The notes beneath the pieces are model-generated. The model was not told the origin of the DNA. It ran no database searches and was given only the letters and a program-made list of their open reading frames with translations. From assembly GCF_021134715.1 (NCBI RefSeq), contig NC_060024.1, forward strand, positions 10,478,001-10,542,000: a stretch of 64,000 nt of DNA. The letters run 5' to 3'. Source of the DNA: Daphnia pulex. Its lineage: Eukaryota; Arthropoda; Branchiopoda; Diplostraca; Daphniidae. The position numbers were made by a program, and so were the translations under genes. Positions 1-11,762 of the stretch are shown here, one piece after another (position 1 is the first letter of the stretch; each line of letters opens with the position of its first letter).

Positions 1-380
1 TAGAAAACAAATAGGTATAGAATTTCAAGGACCAATAATTCCACTTCCTATATATACATCAACTGTTTTTATTTGTTTTTAGCTTATTATTTTTCTTTCC
101 GGACGCTTTTTTTTTTAAATTAATTTTATATATTGAAATATTTTGAAAGTTGCCGTCGTATTGATCATTAAAATTTTTATTTTTCTTTCCAGTGATGAAA
201 TATTTTATATCTGATGAGGAAAACTTTTTTTCATTTCTGAAACTTTTTGGAAGGCGATGAAATAAACTTTATTTATTTTTTCCGGTGATATTATTTTGCA
301 ACTTCCTTTATTACAAGTCTATACACGTTGCCACGGCGACCGAATTATGTATATAGAGCTGCTGCGCCCACGCCCAAAAT
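1..380. other. AT-rich intergenic DNA, no gene seen
   Basis: AT-rich sequence with T-runs and no open frame resembling a known protein. It leads directly into the palindromes at 381-470. I see no promoter or RNA gene that I can support. Confidence 0.6.
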
Positions 381-414
381 GTAAATATGGGTCTATATAT
401 AGACCCATATTTAC
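381..414. repeat. Perfect 34-bp palindrome
   Basis: The 17 bases at 381-397 are the exact reverse complement of those at 398-414, with no spacer. The centre is the TATATATA run of GGGTCTATATATAGACCC. The last two bases are shared with the next palindrome, so the two form a continuous twin-hairpin block. Confidence 0.95.
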
Positions 415-470
415 GATTCATTCAAAAATATTAGGATAATATATTATCCTAATATTTTTGAATGAATCGT
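413..470. repeat. Perfect 58-bp palindrome
   Basis: Bases 413-441 are the exact reverse complement of 442-470, centred on GGATAATATATTATCC. No mismatch was found. It abuts the 34-bp palindrome at 381-414, giving 90 bp that could extrude two neighbouring cruciforms. It could be a miniature fold-back element or a recent inverted duplication; no flanking duplication was recognised. Confidence 0.95.
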
Positions 471-3400
471 CCCGATTTGGCGCTTCTTTTTTTTTTTTCA
501 AACGAGGGGGTTAAGTATTCACGTTCTTCCTTACAACAGCCAAAAAGGATTAGATCACATAAATATTATATCCCCCCGCGCGCGCGTAATTCAAATGTTA
601 ACAAAAAAAAAAAACTTTGGTTGTCGTGTCCGATGGTTGTTGAACCGAACATTCTGAAATGTCGTCCCACTTTTCATGTTAACCCCGACCCCCACAAAAA
701 TAAGCGCAACCACAAGAGCGTGAAACATCATTAGCAAATAAATTATACAGACCACATTTAAGCTTGTATAGAATATATAGTACAACCGCCCTCTCTCATT
801 TTTCTGTATACAAATTAAAAAGTTGCAATTTCATAAGATTCTATACAAAAATGATAAAAATACAGGATTGAATTCGTTGCGATGCATTTTAAAATGCATC
901 GTGCGTGATGGCACACAGTGACACGTCTACTGCCAGCAGCACACGTTATCCTACATATACTATAGTATAGACGTTATTGATTTTCGCTGGCTGGCTCCAA
1001 CGCTCTCTCTCTCTTTTTCAAAATAAAAATAAATATATTATTCTTTTGTCTTTGGTTTCGATCGAGAAAAATATTCGCAAAAAGTGCTGTTATACAACGC
1101 GGCATAGCTTATACATATATTCAATTCATCCTCCGGTGCATAATGCAATTCCACGTATTTTTATTGAGAAAACTGAATTTTTGGTTGTTGATTTTTTTCC
1201 TCTTTTGATATTAAAGTGGACATTGCGCTGTTTTGCATATCGATTTGCCAGTCAATACACGTCAAGAATGGTGCCAGCAAATCTCTGTAGAAAAAAAAAA
1301 CAGAAAAACAAACACGGAAAAGATTGAATTAGATATTCACGTTTTATGTACATAGACTTTTCCGCCTTTATTTTTATTGAAAATTGTGTGGTCCGATAAG
1401 CTGCCGCCTGTATACACACAGTGGAATTTCATCCGCCAGGCACGTGATATAGCTTCACTCTATGTTATATATTGCCTTTTGAAAAAAGTAGACTATACAC
1501 ATACATCCATAAATATTTGTAAAAATAATACAAGGGAAAAAGAGTCAGTCCATCGGGTCCAACATTTTCGCGGGGTGGCCGCCGCTGTTGAATCGAGAAA
1601 TGGATGACCACAGCAATGCCATATTTATACAAAATATCTAAAAAATTTGTTTTTTCAAAAAGAGAAAGGGTTGATAACAAATAGCGTGACAGGAGCTTTG
1701 ATGAATAGCTCGAAAACAAACACAGGAATACAAATGTTGTATATAGGACAGCATCAGCAGCATAGAGAGGGCGGTGCAGCAGGCGACAGTCGACAAAGTT
1801 TAGATGGATGATGCGATTCATTATATTTAGTGTGTATAACGTATTATATATATATATGGATCAAACTGTGTAATATACGTATAAGAGCCGCAACAAATAA
1901 ATATATAGCGACACACATCAGCGATGATGTAATAGTTGGGCCTACAGCCCGCGATGTTGCCATGGGATATATGGCGGCGGATGGAGCAGCAGCAGAGCCG
2001 CGCGCGATGTACATGGGAAACTGCACTGCTGTTGTGTATTATAGACAAGCTGCTAGATGTACAGATCCATCATGGCAGGCAGCAAAAGCGCATTTCAGCA
2101 TGACGTCTGTATGGAACAAGAAATAGATTTCCTATTAATTCCTTTATACACACACACAGAGGCAGAGATGATCGATTATAGTTGTGCTGAATCGACTTGA
2201 TTGCTGCATTATATATTTAGTTGTTTTTTTTTTCTTTTCTTTTTTGAGCAGATATAATAATAATACTATACGCGGGGCATGCAGAGTCTCTGTTTATACA
2301 ATAAGACTGACGCGGGCGTATAGATGCTGCCGGCCAGGGTTCTCTCCTTTATTCTATTATATACATCACGAAAAGAGCTTGGCTGCTGCTGTGCATGGAT
2401 GGCTGATGGCTGCACGTCAGCAGGCGATAACGGCCTGTCAGCCCCTGACGTCTCATTGGAGCTATATATATGTGTGTGTGTGCTGTGCTGTGTGCTCTTC
2501 TTATTATTATATACTTATATAGGCCTTCCTCCTCCTATACTGTGCTGCTGCTTCATCTCCATCAAATAATGTCCCTTTTGTTGCAGAGCCTCGCTGCTGT
2601 ATTTATTATATTGAGCTGTCACATCTTTTTCTTTCTTTCTTGTTGGGCTGCTGCTAAACTGCTATATAGCTGCCCAGCACCCGGCCAATTGATGATGAGA
2701 GCTAAATACCACCAGCACTAATATTAGGCTATAAAGCAGATGTATTAATACACAAATGAAATATAGGCTGGATCAGCAGCAGCAACACGATCACATCAAA
2801 TCTATTTCTTATTATTAACTAACTATGCTAATATATCCCTTTATTTCTTATATATAAATTCTTATTTGGTGTGCATAAATGACGCTGGGTTGCCTATATA
2901 TCTATTGATTTCTCTGTCTAGTTTGCGTGCAGAGCTGATGCTCGTCTATTTAATATATAGACACACATTCACGTATATATAGTATATACTATATGTAGGA
3001 CTATATAATATCTAAAAGAGTTGGCACGCATCACGAACGAATAAGTTGGTCGTCCCCCTCGAACTCTCCGCGAGCGGAGGGTTTTGTCGAATGTGGAAAA
3101 ACTTGTTGGGTCATCTCGTCATTGAAACTCAGCACGCCCACCTATAACAACAAACATCAGTCGTCCTATACATATTATATATATTGCTGCTGCTGATGAT
3201 GACGTGAATGTCTAAATATTAGGCCTATGTATACAGCTATCTGCTATATTATTTGCTGTCAAACATTATAGCCTATATTGTTCGGCGGGAATGTTATGTA
3301 TATAGATATAGTTAAACATCCCCCGAACCCGTTGAACTTGAAACGTTATTAATATTTGAATACTGGGCCAATCAAAGTTCCTGAACTCTGATGTCTTCTA

Positions 3401-6230
3401 TACTGTGTAAATGTCACTGTGATGAATGAAGCCTTTTCGGCTGTATACATGTAGCTATAAATATTATAAGAACTATATAGAAAGTGTTAAATCAATAAAT
3501 ATACACGACAAATAAGAGTGCTGGTGTGTATAGATTTTTATTTCCTATAGGCTATATAACATATATTTCGAAGGCGGCATATTTTGATGGGACTTTTAAT
3601 AGCTGTGAAAACGACGTGCTGTAGATGAGCATTCCGACATGCATATAAAAAGTTGAGTCATCATCAAAGAGAACACGCGCGCCCTGTTTAGTCCGCCTCT
3701 CTCATTTATGTATAAGCAGTCGTCGATATTTTATAATTGCATTCCTATATAGATATCCTACATGTCGTCTTATAGGATAAAACACAACTTTAGAGATTTC
3801 TAAAATGGTTCCTTCTCTTGTAATATATACGTGGACTATATAGGCCTGTATATGAATGATAGCCTATATTGCGAATTCCTGCTGATGGCTGCCTAGATAT
3901 TTATATCTATAAACGTTTTATATATGTCTAATAAAACACGCGGAAATATAATATGTTGAAAAGAGGCTTTTATAATCTATATATATTATATATTTAGCCA
4001 GCAGTAGGAGCGTGTAATGGACTTCTAGCTCGTTGGTGATGTGTGAAACGTCTATTCAGCACACACATGTACAGCAGCACATTTCTAAATAGAGCTGCTG
4101 CTATAGCTGCTGGCTATAGCATATGCATGCGCATCGGTAAACACTTTCAAAGATGACTGGCTCTGTGCTGTACAAACGAGAGCTGTTTTTATTTGTACTT
4201 CATGCATGGCTGTGTTGACACAACTTATATATATAGCCTACAACTATATACATCAGCAGCCAGCCAAAGATCTGTGTGCATCCAAACGTATATCCCCCCT
4301 CCATTTTTGAAGCTAAACGTCTTTTCAAGTTATCCATAAATTGTTGTTTATCTCCACACATTATGGTTCTGTACATATATAAATATACCTTTGCACTTAG
4401 GCCTATACTATAATAAATTCGTCGCCCCAGATATAGAGAGGGAGAGAAAAAGAAGAGTTCCAGTAGCCTATATTACTGGTGGTGCCGATGGGCAGCTCAG
4501 TGCAGGAAATTCGGTCCAACAACAAACAAGGAGCAGTGTTGCACATCACATGCAGCTGTGAGCACAAGACTATTTCACTATATAGCTGCTGCTGCTGGTG
4601 CAGCATCGATTCGGGTGCGTTATCTAGGGCCGTCAGTCGCTCCCGACTCCCTATACATCGTGAATCACGAGCTCTATACACAGTCCAATAGGACTAGACT
4701 CACACGCCAATACGGATAGATATATATAAGCTATGGCCTTTCCTGCTGTATCTATATGGAAGTAGAATAGTTCTCTGCTGCTCCTCTTCCTGCTGCTGTT
4801 GTAATACAATAAGAATAGAAAAGGCAACAGCAGAGCAGCAGCTAGAGGAACCGCACACAGCAGCAGCAGCATCACGTATTATATATATAGACAGCCGACT
4901 GGGAAATATAGCAACACTGCATTACAAAAGTCGATTATTATATATCGAGGAAACAACCTTGTAATAACTATACAGGTCTATATATACAGGCGTATCCCCT
5001 TTGTTCATTTATAGTCTAGACAACAGCAGCCAATAATACAGAGAGAGAATAAGACTCGATGAAATATATATAAATTATAAATCAAACGAAAGAAATTTTA
5101 TGGCAACAAGTGTGTCGTCTTCGTGCTGGTGTCCTGTGACGTGCAGAGATACATCAATGGATTGCAATGGCTTCAACAACCAAGCCAAAAAGCTCTCCTT
5201 GATGAAGTGTTTGCTGTGCTGGACCTGCTAATTGTCGTCTGTGTCGAAAGTTACATATATACACAAAGCCCCAACAGCAAAACTTTGGGTTCATCAATTA
5301 AAGCGGAAAGTCAACTTGCTGCCGCACTCTGGTGTACATTACCATTTCTGTATGTATAGGATATAACCCAATAGCAGCAGCAGCATAATATTATAAAACA
5401 AGGAAAAACAAAACAAAGCAGCTATGGCTTTTAATTAACGGTGAAGAAAGCTTGGAAATATTGTGTGGATAATCAGCACGCTACCATCCGATTAGAATAT
5501 ATACTGTGCACCAGTAGCGCAAACTTTTCCATTCGATTTCTTTCTTCTTTTGATTGTGTAGTAGCTCTATACCATATGCATATATAGGGACGTGTAATAG
5601 ACAAACCAATCATTAGCGACAGTTGCAATACTACTCTCTCCCACCACGTGACAGCCAGCGCCATCTGTACGACATTGGTGACCTTGGCGATTTTGATATC
5701 AATAAAATAACGACACATCTCTCTCTCTCTGCAGAGCATAGGCTCAGTCGCATATATAAATAAGAGATGTGTTTACTTTGTGCTGCTGCTGTGCTTGTGT
5801 GTGCTGTCGAAAACTTTTTGGGCGGGTGACGGGAGCGTATCAAAAGCTGCACATATTCTACAATCCTTGGGCATAATAGCCAAAGTTTGCGGGCGTTTCT
5901 CGCGATGTATTATTATTACTATTTGTGTGGTTTGACGCTCTATATACCGTACAGATATATATTATATATGTATGAAAAGGAGGGGGCTGCGTACATCATA
6001 TAGCGACCAGATCTCAAAACATATCAATTGGTGGGGGGCATCCTTGTTAATATATAAATGTATATCCAACTGCTTTCTGGCGTGCTATTGTCTTACATAT
6101 ATGAGCGCCACGGGGGAATTTGAGGACAAAGAAGAAGAAAATCTTTTGCTTTTGCTCTTGATAGATCTATAGGGCCTTGTATAGGCTAATAAATGTATTG
6201 GTTCAATGATGTCATTTAGATGATGATCTG
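471..6230. other. Gene-free, microsatellite-rich intergenic region
   Basis: Almost 6 kb dominated by TATATA, CTATATA and short GCTGCT/GCAGCA tracts. All open frames are short and look like chance frames (low complexity, Tyr/Ile/Cys-rich, no domain). It contains a perfect 22-bp palindrome at 880-901 and the 8-mer TAGGCCTA at 3220 and 4398. No coding exon or RNA gene could be supported. Confidence 0.6.
880..901. repeat. Perfect 22-bp palindrome
   Basis: The bases at 880-890 are the exact reverse complement of 891-901, with no spacer, centred on TTTTAAAA and flanked by GATGCA arms. It is short and may be chance, but it stands out in this stretch. Confidence 0.85.
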
Positions 6231-6615
6231 CCCTTACGGAAAAATCTCATTAAAACTCATAAAGAAATACATGAGAATAACCTTAATTCTCATTCATTTT
6301 GTCGTGATATTTTGGTGAGATTAACAGCAAAATATCATTTATTTGATGACTTTTGATGAGAATTTGGGACATTTTCAAGTTTAAAATCAGCCGTTAATCA
6401 TTAATTTCATGTGAACAAAGTGAGAATTATGTTATTTCTCATCTAAATATAAATGATTAGTCGCGTAAATATAATGATTTCTGACTGAGGGTTTACTGTA
6501 ATCTCGCTTAATTTCTCTTTTTCCACAAAAATGTTAATGATTTTCTCACTAAAATTTGAATGAGAATTTGAGCGCTTTTAAATGAGATTTTAATTATATA
6601 AATTGAAAAAAGAAT

Positions 6616-6688
6616 TGCCCTGACCAGGAATCGAACCTCGACTTCCAGGGTGGCTTGCCAATCTGCTAACCACTACACCACCAATTGA
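6616..6688 (-). pseudogene. tRNA-like sequence (A box, B box, Pol III terminator)
   Basis: Read on the minus strand, it has an A-box-like D arm (GGTGTAGTGGTTAGCA) resembling eukaryotic tRNA-Gln/Glu and a B box GGTTCGATTCC, ending GGTCAGGGCA. A run of six T follows within a few bases (plus-strand A-run 6606-6611), as expected of a Pol III terminator. The acceptor stem does not pair properly, the anticodon stem is weak, and the T stem has a mismatch, so I do not call it a functional tRNA. It may be a tRNA-derived SINE head captured in the TIR element, or a decayed tRNA gene. Confidence 0.6.
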
Positions 6689-6724
6689 TGTTATGATTGA
6701 AGCTTTTTAACGTGGAAATTAATA

Positions 6725-7008
6725 AATTGGTTAGTTTAGTGATATAACAACAGGGTTATGGGACTTAGAATAATTTACACAAAAAACACATACCAGAGTC
6801 AAATAGAAATTGCACTCAAATTTACTTAGCGCGTGAAAAAACTTAGTAAAAATTTCTATGATGCGTTTTGACATACCATATAATCAATTGGTTAGTTTAG
6901 TTAGATAAAAGCCAGATTTCGGGACTTAGAATAATTCACACACAAAAAAACACACCAGAGTAAAATAGAACTTTCACTCAAATTTACTTAGCGCGTTAAA
7001 AAAAATAG
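6725..7008. repeat. Two copies of a ~120-bp block, 161 bp apart
   Basis: Copy one starts at 6725 and copy two at 6886, both beginning AATTGGTTAGTTTAG. They share GGGACTTAGAATAATT, a CACAC/ACCAGAGT segment and CTCAAATTTACTTAGCGCGT. Divergence is visible but alignment is unambiguous. They lie inside the 2.2 kb TIR element. Confidence 0.85.
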
Positions 7009-7432
7009 TTATCCCAGCCTATCTTGTGATTATAAAAACATCGTGTAATTTTTGTGAGAATTAGATAGCTACCATATATTTACGAAAGGTAAAAAATAAA
7101 AAATGTAAAAGTCCAAAAAGAATTTAAAGTCAGAATATTTCATTCCAGGTAGGCCTATATACTTATTTGCTGATTTTAACTGATATTTTTAGGATTGTAT
7201 TAAAAGAATACAAGAAAATATTTTGATGTCATATATGTAGAAATTTTCCCTTGATTTTTCACACATCATTACAAAACATAAGAAAATATTGACGATTAAA
7301 TAGTTATAATTTCACATCTGATCTGTTGAATTGTAGCTGATTATTACTGACTTTTTGTTATGAATTTGAAGATTTTAAAGCCCAAAATTGGGTAAAAATA
7401 ATACCAAAAAATCTTTTGATTCCTTAGTGGGA

Positions 7433-8235
7433 ACTGATTTTCACATGATTTTAATGAAAAATCTCACTATAAAGCATTAGAGAAATGATTGATAAAAAGC
7501 TCTTAATAAATGATAATATGCAAAATAATTATAATTAAATATCATGATCTCACACCTAAATCTACCTGATTTCTGATAGACATTTAATAATAAATTTCGT
7601 GATTTTTAAGCCAAAAAACTGTATAAAAGAAAACCAAAAAAATCTTATAATGTCATAGGTAAAATTGATTTTCACATGATTTTATACAAGTATCTCAACA
7701 CAAAACATCAATAGAAATTAATGATTGATAACTCAGAATATATGATAAAATATTGATTTATTATAAGAATATATCATGATATTCCCGCTTAATAATCACT
7801 GTTTTTTTGCAGATTTTTCATGCGAAAAAACTGTGGAAAAATCATGAGATTTTATTGATTTTCACATGAATTTATACAAGTATCTCATTACAAAATACCA
7901 ATAGAAATTAATGATTAAAAACTCAGAATTTATGACAAATTACTTATTGATTTTAAGAAAATATCATGATATTCCTTCTTAATAATCACTGATTTTTTGC
8001 AGATCTTTTATGCGAAAAAACTGCGGGAAAATCATGACATTTTATTGATTTTCACATGAATTTATACAAGTATCTCATTACAAAATACCAATAGAAATTA
8101 ATGATTAAAAACTGAGAATACATGATATATTACTGATTTATTTTAAGAAAATATCATGATATTTATGGTTATTTATCACCAGTTTCTTGCATATTTCTCA
8201 TGCGAAAAGTCTGTGGTAAAATCATGAAATTTATA
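7433..8235. repeat. 190-bp tandem array inside the TIR element
   Basis: Units begin ATTGATTTTCACATG at 7664, 7854 and 8044, exactly 190 bp apart. Each contains ACAAGTATCTCA, ATAGAAATTAATGATT, ATATCATGATATT and a TTTTGCAGAT-like segment. A degenerate earlier unit starts near 7433, 231 bp upstream. The order is the same in each unit, so this is a real minisatellite expanded within the transposon. Confidence 0.85.
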
Positions 8236-8450
8236 TGATTTCTTTCTGATTTCTTACTACGGATTGGGTTATATCTCATATAAAATGAGACAAAAATATT
8301 TTAAACACTTTTAATGATAAATATGAGGGTGAAAATTCTCATCAATTTAATGAGAAATATATGAGATCATCAAAAATTATTAAAAAATCATTGATGTCAT
8401 TAATAAACATATGATTTCTCATATAGTTTGATGAGATTTTTCCGTAAGGG

Positions 8451-10477
8451 TGTGTTGAGGAAAAAAAGACACGTTTGATCAATATGACTCGCCGTCCATC
8501 CCCTGTTGAGTATATAGGCTGATTATGTTGTCTCTATATTTAGAGTGAGCGCTGGGCTGTGTGGTGCTGGTCGGCTGTGGTGACCAGCGTACTATATTAT
8601 CCATAATCGTTGATCATGATGTAGACAGGCCAACATGATTTACGTTGCTGGAAATCATGCTGATAATATTCATACGAGCCTATATATAGCATGTTTATCG
8701 ATCTTATATAAAGTGTATTAATGTGTATACAAGGCCCATCAACCTATATAATAGACCTTCTAAAGAATTTGCATATTCTTTGAAATTTCCCATCATCTTT
8801 GCCTAATAAGTAGAAATCTTGAATGTTATAAGAACAACAGGAAACTAATTGACGAGAAACTGTTTGTTCTGTATTCTTTTAAAAATGTTCCATCAGCCAA
8901 GCAGCAATAACACTCGTTTACCATCTATTAACCACCGCAGCTTCTCTAATGCAATCAAGAAATATATATAAGAAATGTTATTAAATCTAATCACATTGGC
9001 TGGCATGGGCCTGTGTGATCTGGATCGTTGCAATGCATACAATAACTTGTAATTTGATCAAATATTATATTGATATTACAAATGCTATACACACACAGCA
9101 GCAGCATATATATATATTGGCCTTTATTGCATTTCCCCGGCCCCTGATAATAATGCTATTCTCTCTCTGCGCGCAACAAAAGTCTTTTGTCGTCGTCGTT
9201 TATGCCCACAGCTCGTTCACTCCAACTCTATAGAGTTTTGTTTGTCTTTTTCTCCCCCTTTTTTCCTCTTCGATTCGCTTGCCCGATCAATAAACAGCAG
9301 TTCGCCCAGTGCCTATATAGCGCCCGAATATCCTATAGCACGTGATGCCCACCCAGAGAGCAGCAGCAGCAGAGAGAGCTAGTCTATATAGTCTCTCTCT
9401 CTATACCCCTTTTGTCTGTGTGTGCTGTGTGTCCTGCTGTTTATATTGTGTACTGTATAGTTAGTATTTACGTTAGACAAGAAAACACATCAATTCAAAG
9501 ATGTTTGCTGGATAAAATGTATATAGACGCAATATGTCGACACACAGGGCGATTATATCGGAAATATAGTAATATATATCTCGCCATCAGCACAGCATAT
9601 GCTAATCTATTATGCTGTTCTTGTCTGTCTTCGTAGAGAATTAGAGAGAGAGATATATAATGAACGCGGTGCAGATGCTGTCTGTCTGTGTGTAGATCTA
9701 AAAGATTTACAAACGTCACGTATAGCCTATATAGTATTACGCAAATACACACAGCAATTGTTTTGATGATGTTGTTTGGATCGTCTTTTCTTTTATTTAT
9801 TCAGTTTTTTTCCACTTTGTCATCCTATATTATAGAAGTGCTAAATAATATGAGTTGAATATATCAAGATTATTTGGGAGGGCGCATATATATGTATATA
9901 AGAAAAAGGGTGGAGAAGAGATGAGGGGGGGGGGAGAGAATAAAACAATGTAAGAATTATATAATAACCAAAATTTGGTTTTCTCGGGGAGGAACAAAAT
10001 TTGTGCTGTTGTAATCCAGTTCTGTCGATGTGTTTTTTCTCTTTTTCACGCCCTGCTGTCTATGATGTGCAGAATAACAGCAGCTGGGCGGATCGTGTGC
10101 GTGTGTGAACATCATCATCTGAAATATATAACCGCGAATTGTAGGCCCGATAGGCCCCTATATATAATTTGATAGAATTGTAGCACAGCACGTATATAGG
10201 CTATTAGAAATAACGAATGGCATCATTTGTAATGGAATATATATGCTGGGGAATGTTGATTCAAACTGTCGCTGATGATCCTTGTCCGACGATTATATTC
10301 TGATGGAGGACTGAATTATAATATATAGGATGTAAAGAAATGATGGAATTCAAATCATTTATTGAATAATAATGAGATTGACCTGCTGATTGGAAGGAGG
10401 GGGAAGAATCAACTATTGTAATAGATTATATATATCATAATATAATAATAATAATGAATCAAACAAAACAAATATAT

Positions 10478-10521
<44 letters not shown>

Positions 10522-10823
10522 GAAAAATTCGATATTATTATAGAGATGATGACTGGAATTTGAATTATTTCATGTTTTATACAACCGCGACCTGATGCTG
10601 ATGGGATTTTGGTTCAGTATACTATAATTCAGTTGTTCAATTATTGTTTCTTCATTTCTTTTCAATATAGAGATGTTTGTTAATTTGTTCTTCATACAAC
10701 AGCGATGGTGAACATTTCACAGCACACACAGCGCAAATCATAATATATAATAATCTAATATAACTGAAAATAATAACAAATCATATTAAAGAGATGAGAA
10801 TAATATCTTCATAAATCAATTGA
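8451..10823. other. Intergenic DNA, no gene seen
   Basis: AT-rich sequence with TATA runs, GCAGCA and GAGA tracts, including an (AG)n run of about 39 bp at 10482-10520. Short open frames here have no recognisable domain. The last few hundred bases before 10824 would be the 3' flank of the KCTD-like gene. Confidence 0.55.
10482..10520. repeat. (AG)n microsatellite
   Basis: An uninterrupted alternating A/G run of about 39 bases, roughly 300 bp beyond the stop codon of the KCTD-like gene and possibly within its 3' untranslated region. Confidence 0.95.
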
Positions 10824-11762
10824 TCAACGCCGGACGAAAACGAATTCATTGTAATGATTCCAGCGATTCTCCTCCGAGTCCATTCCGGGTTTGATGTCGG
10901 TGCCGGCCGAGGCCGTTCCCGATCCGCAGGAGGCGACGCAATGGAAGCCGGCCTCTTGCAGCATGTCGAACGCCTGCTCGAGGAAGGTGTGCTTGAGGAA
11001 GAATCGGCAAGAATAGCGGTCGCTGGCCCCGCGATCGGGGTCCCGCGACTCGTTCAGCGTCTCGCCAAACACTTCGCGGCACAAAGCCACCCGCCCGCAC
11101 ACCAAAATGCGCGAGAGTTTGCGGAACTTGACGTCGGCCAGCCCGTCGCGACCGAAGGCGAACGTCCCGCGGTAGCCGACGGTAATGTAGCCGGACGAGC
11201 GCGGTAGAACGACGGCCAATTCGGGAACGATGGTCGGGGAGACGATTCCATCGCCGGCCAGCAGATCGTCGGGATTGAGGGCGTCGGGAGAGGAGGAGGC
11301 GGGCAAGAGACGGGCCGAGGACGAGTTGAGTCCGCTGGTGGCGGCCAGCAGGGTGGACTTCATTTCGGCCATTTGGAAGTAGTCGGCCTCCTGTTTGAGC
11401 CGCTCGCACTCGTGAAAGTTCTCGGGCAGAGTCAGTTTCTGGTTGCGCAGGAAGTCGAGCGTGTAGCGGAAGAGAACTCCGTCACGGTCGATAAAGTACT
11501 TGCCCTTCGAGTCCCGCAGAACGGGCGGCGGCGGTCCGGCGGGACTCAAGCCGCCAGGACGCCAACGGCCCGAAAACATTTGGCCCAGCAGCGAGTCGGG
11601 ATCTTTGGTCAAAGTCGACAGGGTCGTCGTGTAGTGGACGCCGCCCACGTTCAACTCCACAATGGACGGGAAGAGTCCTCCGGCACCTCCGCTACTGCTG
11701 GTGTTGAGACCGCTTCCGGCAGCACTTCCGGCGATTGCATTACCGCCATTCCCGGTCGCCAT
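10824..11762 (-). CDS. KCTD8/12/16-type BTB protein (GABA-B auxiliary family)
   Basis: A single uninterrupted frame of 312 residues. A Gly/Ser/Ala-rich leader (1-30) is followed by a BTB/T1 domain (about 33-140) with the signatures ELNVGG, FIDRDG and YTLDFLRNQKL. A linker follows, then a C-terminal H1-type domain (about 192-312) with YITVGYRGTFAFGRDG, FRKLSRILVCGRVALCREVF and a closing NEFVFVRR. This two-domain layout is that of KCTD8/12/16, proteins that form oligomers through BTB and bind GABA-B receptor tails and G-beta-gamma in vertebrates. The GC content of the exon is far above its flanks. The ATG at 11762 is the first in frame and precedes the low-complexity leader. Oddity: a Gly/Pro insertion (GLSPAGPPPP) in the BTB loop. 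I infer the family with confidence, but not the exact orthologue or receptor partner in this organism. Confidence 0.9.
   Translation of the reverse strand: MATGNGGNAIAGSAAGSGLNTSSSGGAGGLFPSIVELNVGGVHYTTTLSTLTKDPDSLLGQMFSGRWRPGGLSPAGPPPPVLRDSKGKYFIDRDGVLFRYTLDFLRNQKLTLPENFHECERLKQEADYFQMAEMKSTLLAATSGLNSSSARLLPASSSPDALNPDDLLAGDGIVSPTIVPELAVVLPRSSGYITVGYRGTFAFGRDGLADVKFRKLSRILVCGRVALCREVFGETLNESRDPDRGASDRYSCRFFLKHTFLEQAFDMLQEAGFHCVASCGSGTASAGTDIKPGMDSEENRWNHYNEFVFVRR

Larger units (their letters stand above)
6231..8450. mobile_element. 2.2 kb non-autonomous DNA transposon with 20-bp TIRs
   Basis: The left end CCCTTACGGAAAAATCTCAT (6231-6250) is the exact reverse complement of the right end at 8431-8450, and partial complementarity continues inward. 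There is no open frame of transposase size inside, so the element looks non-autonomous. Its contents are modular: a tRNA-like Pol III unit (6616-6688, minus), a duplicated 120-bp block (6725-7008), then a 190-bp tandem array (7433-8235). The outer flanks both show TG, which could be a 2-bp target duplication or chance. I cannot assign a superfamily from the TIR. Base composition is more uniformly AT-rich than the surrounding CTATATA-type DNA. Confidence 0.85.

Noticed and set aside
6616-6688. Functional tRNA gene
   Set aside because: A and B boxes are good, but acceptor and anticodon stems fail to pair, so I list it as tRNA-like only.
7433-8235. CRISPR array
   Set aside because: The repeats are 190 bp long and contiguous with no unique spacers, in a eukaryotic context; this is a minisatellite.
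1-10823. Numerous 60-118 codon frames in the first 10.8 kb
   Set aside because: Low-complexity products of TATA and GCTGCT repeats on both strands; none shows a conserved motif.
10846-11409. 187-codon alternative minus frame over the KCTD-like gene
   Set aside because: Arg-rich shadow frame of a GC-rich exon; the other frame carries the BTB and H1 motifs.
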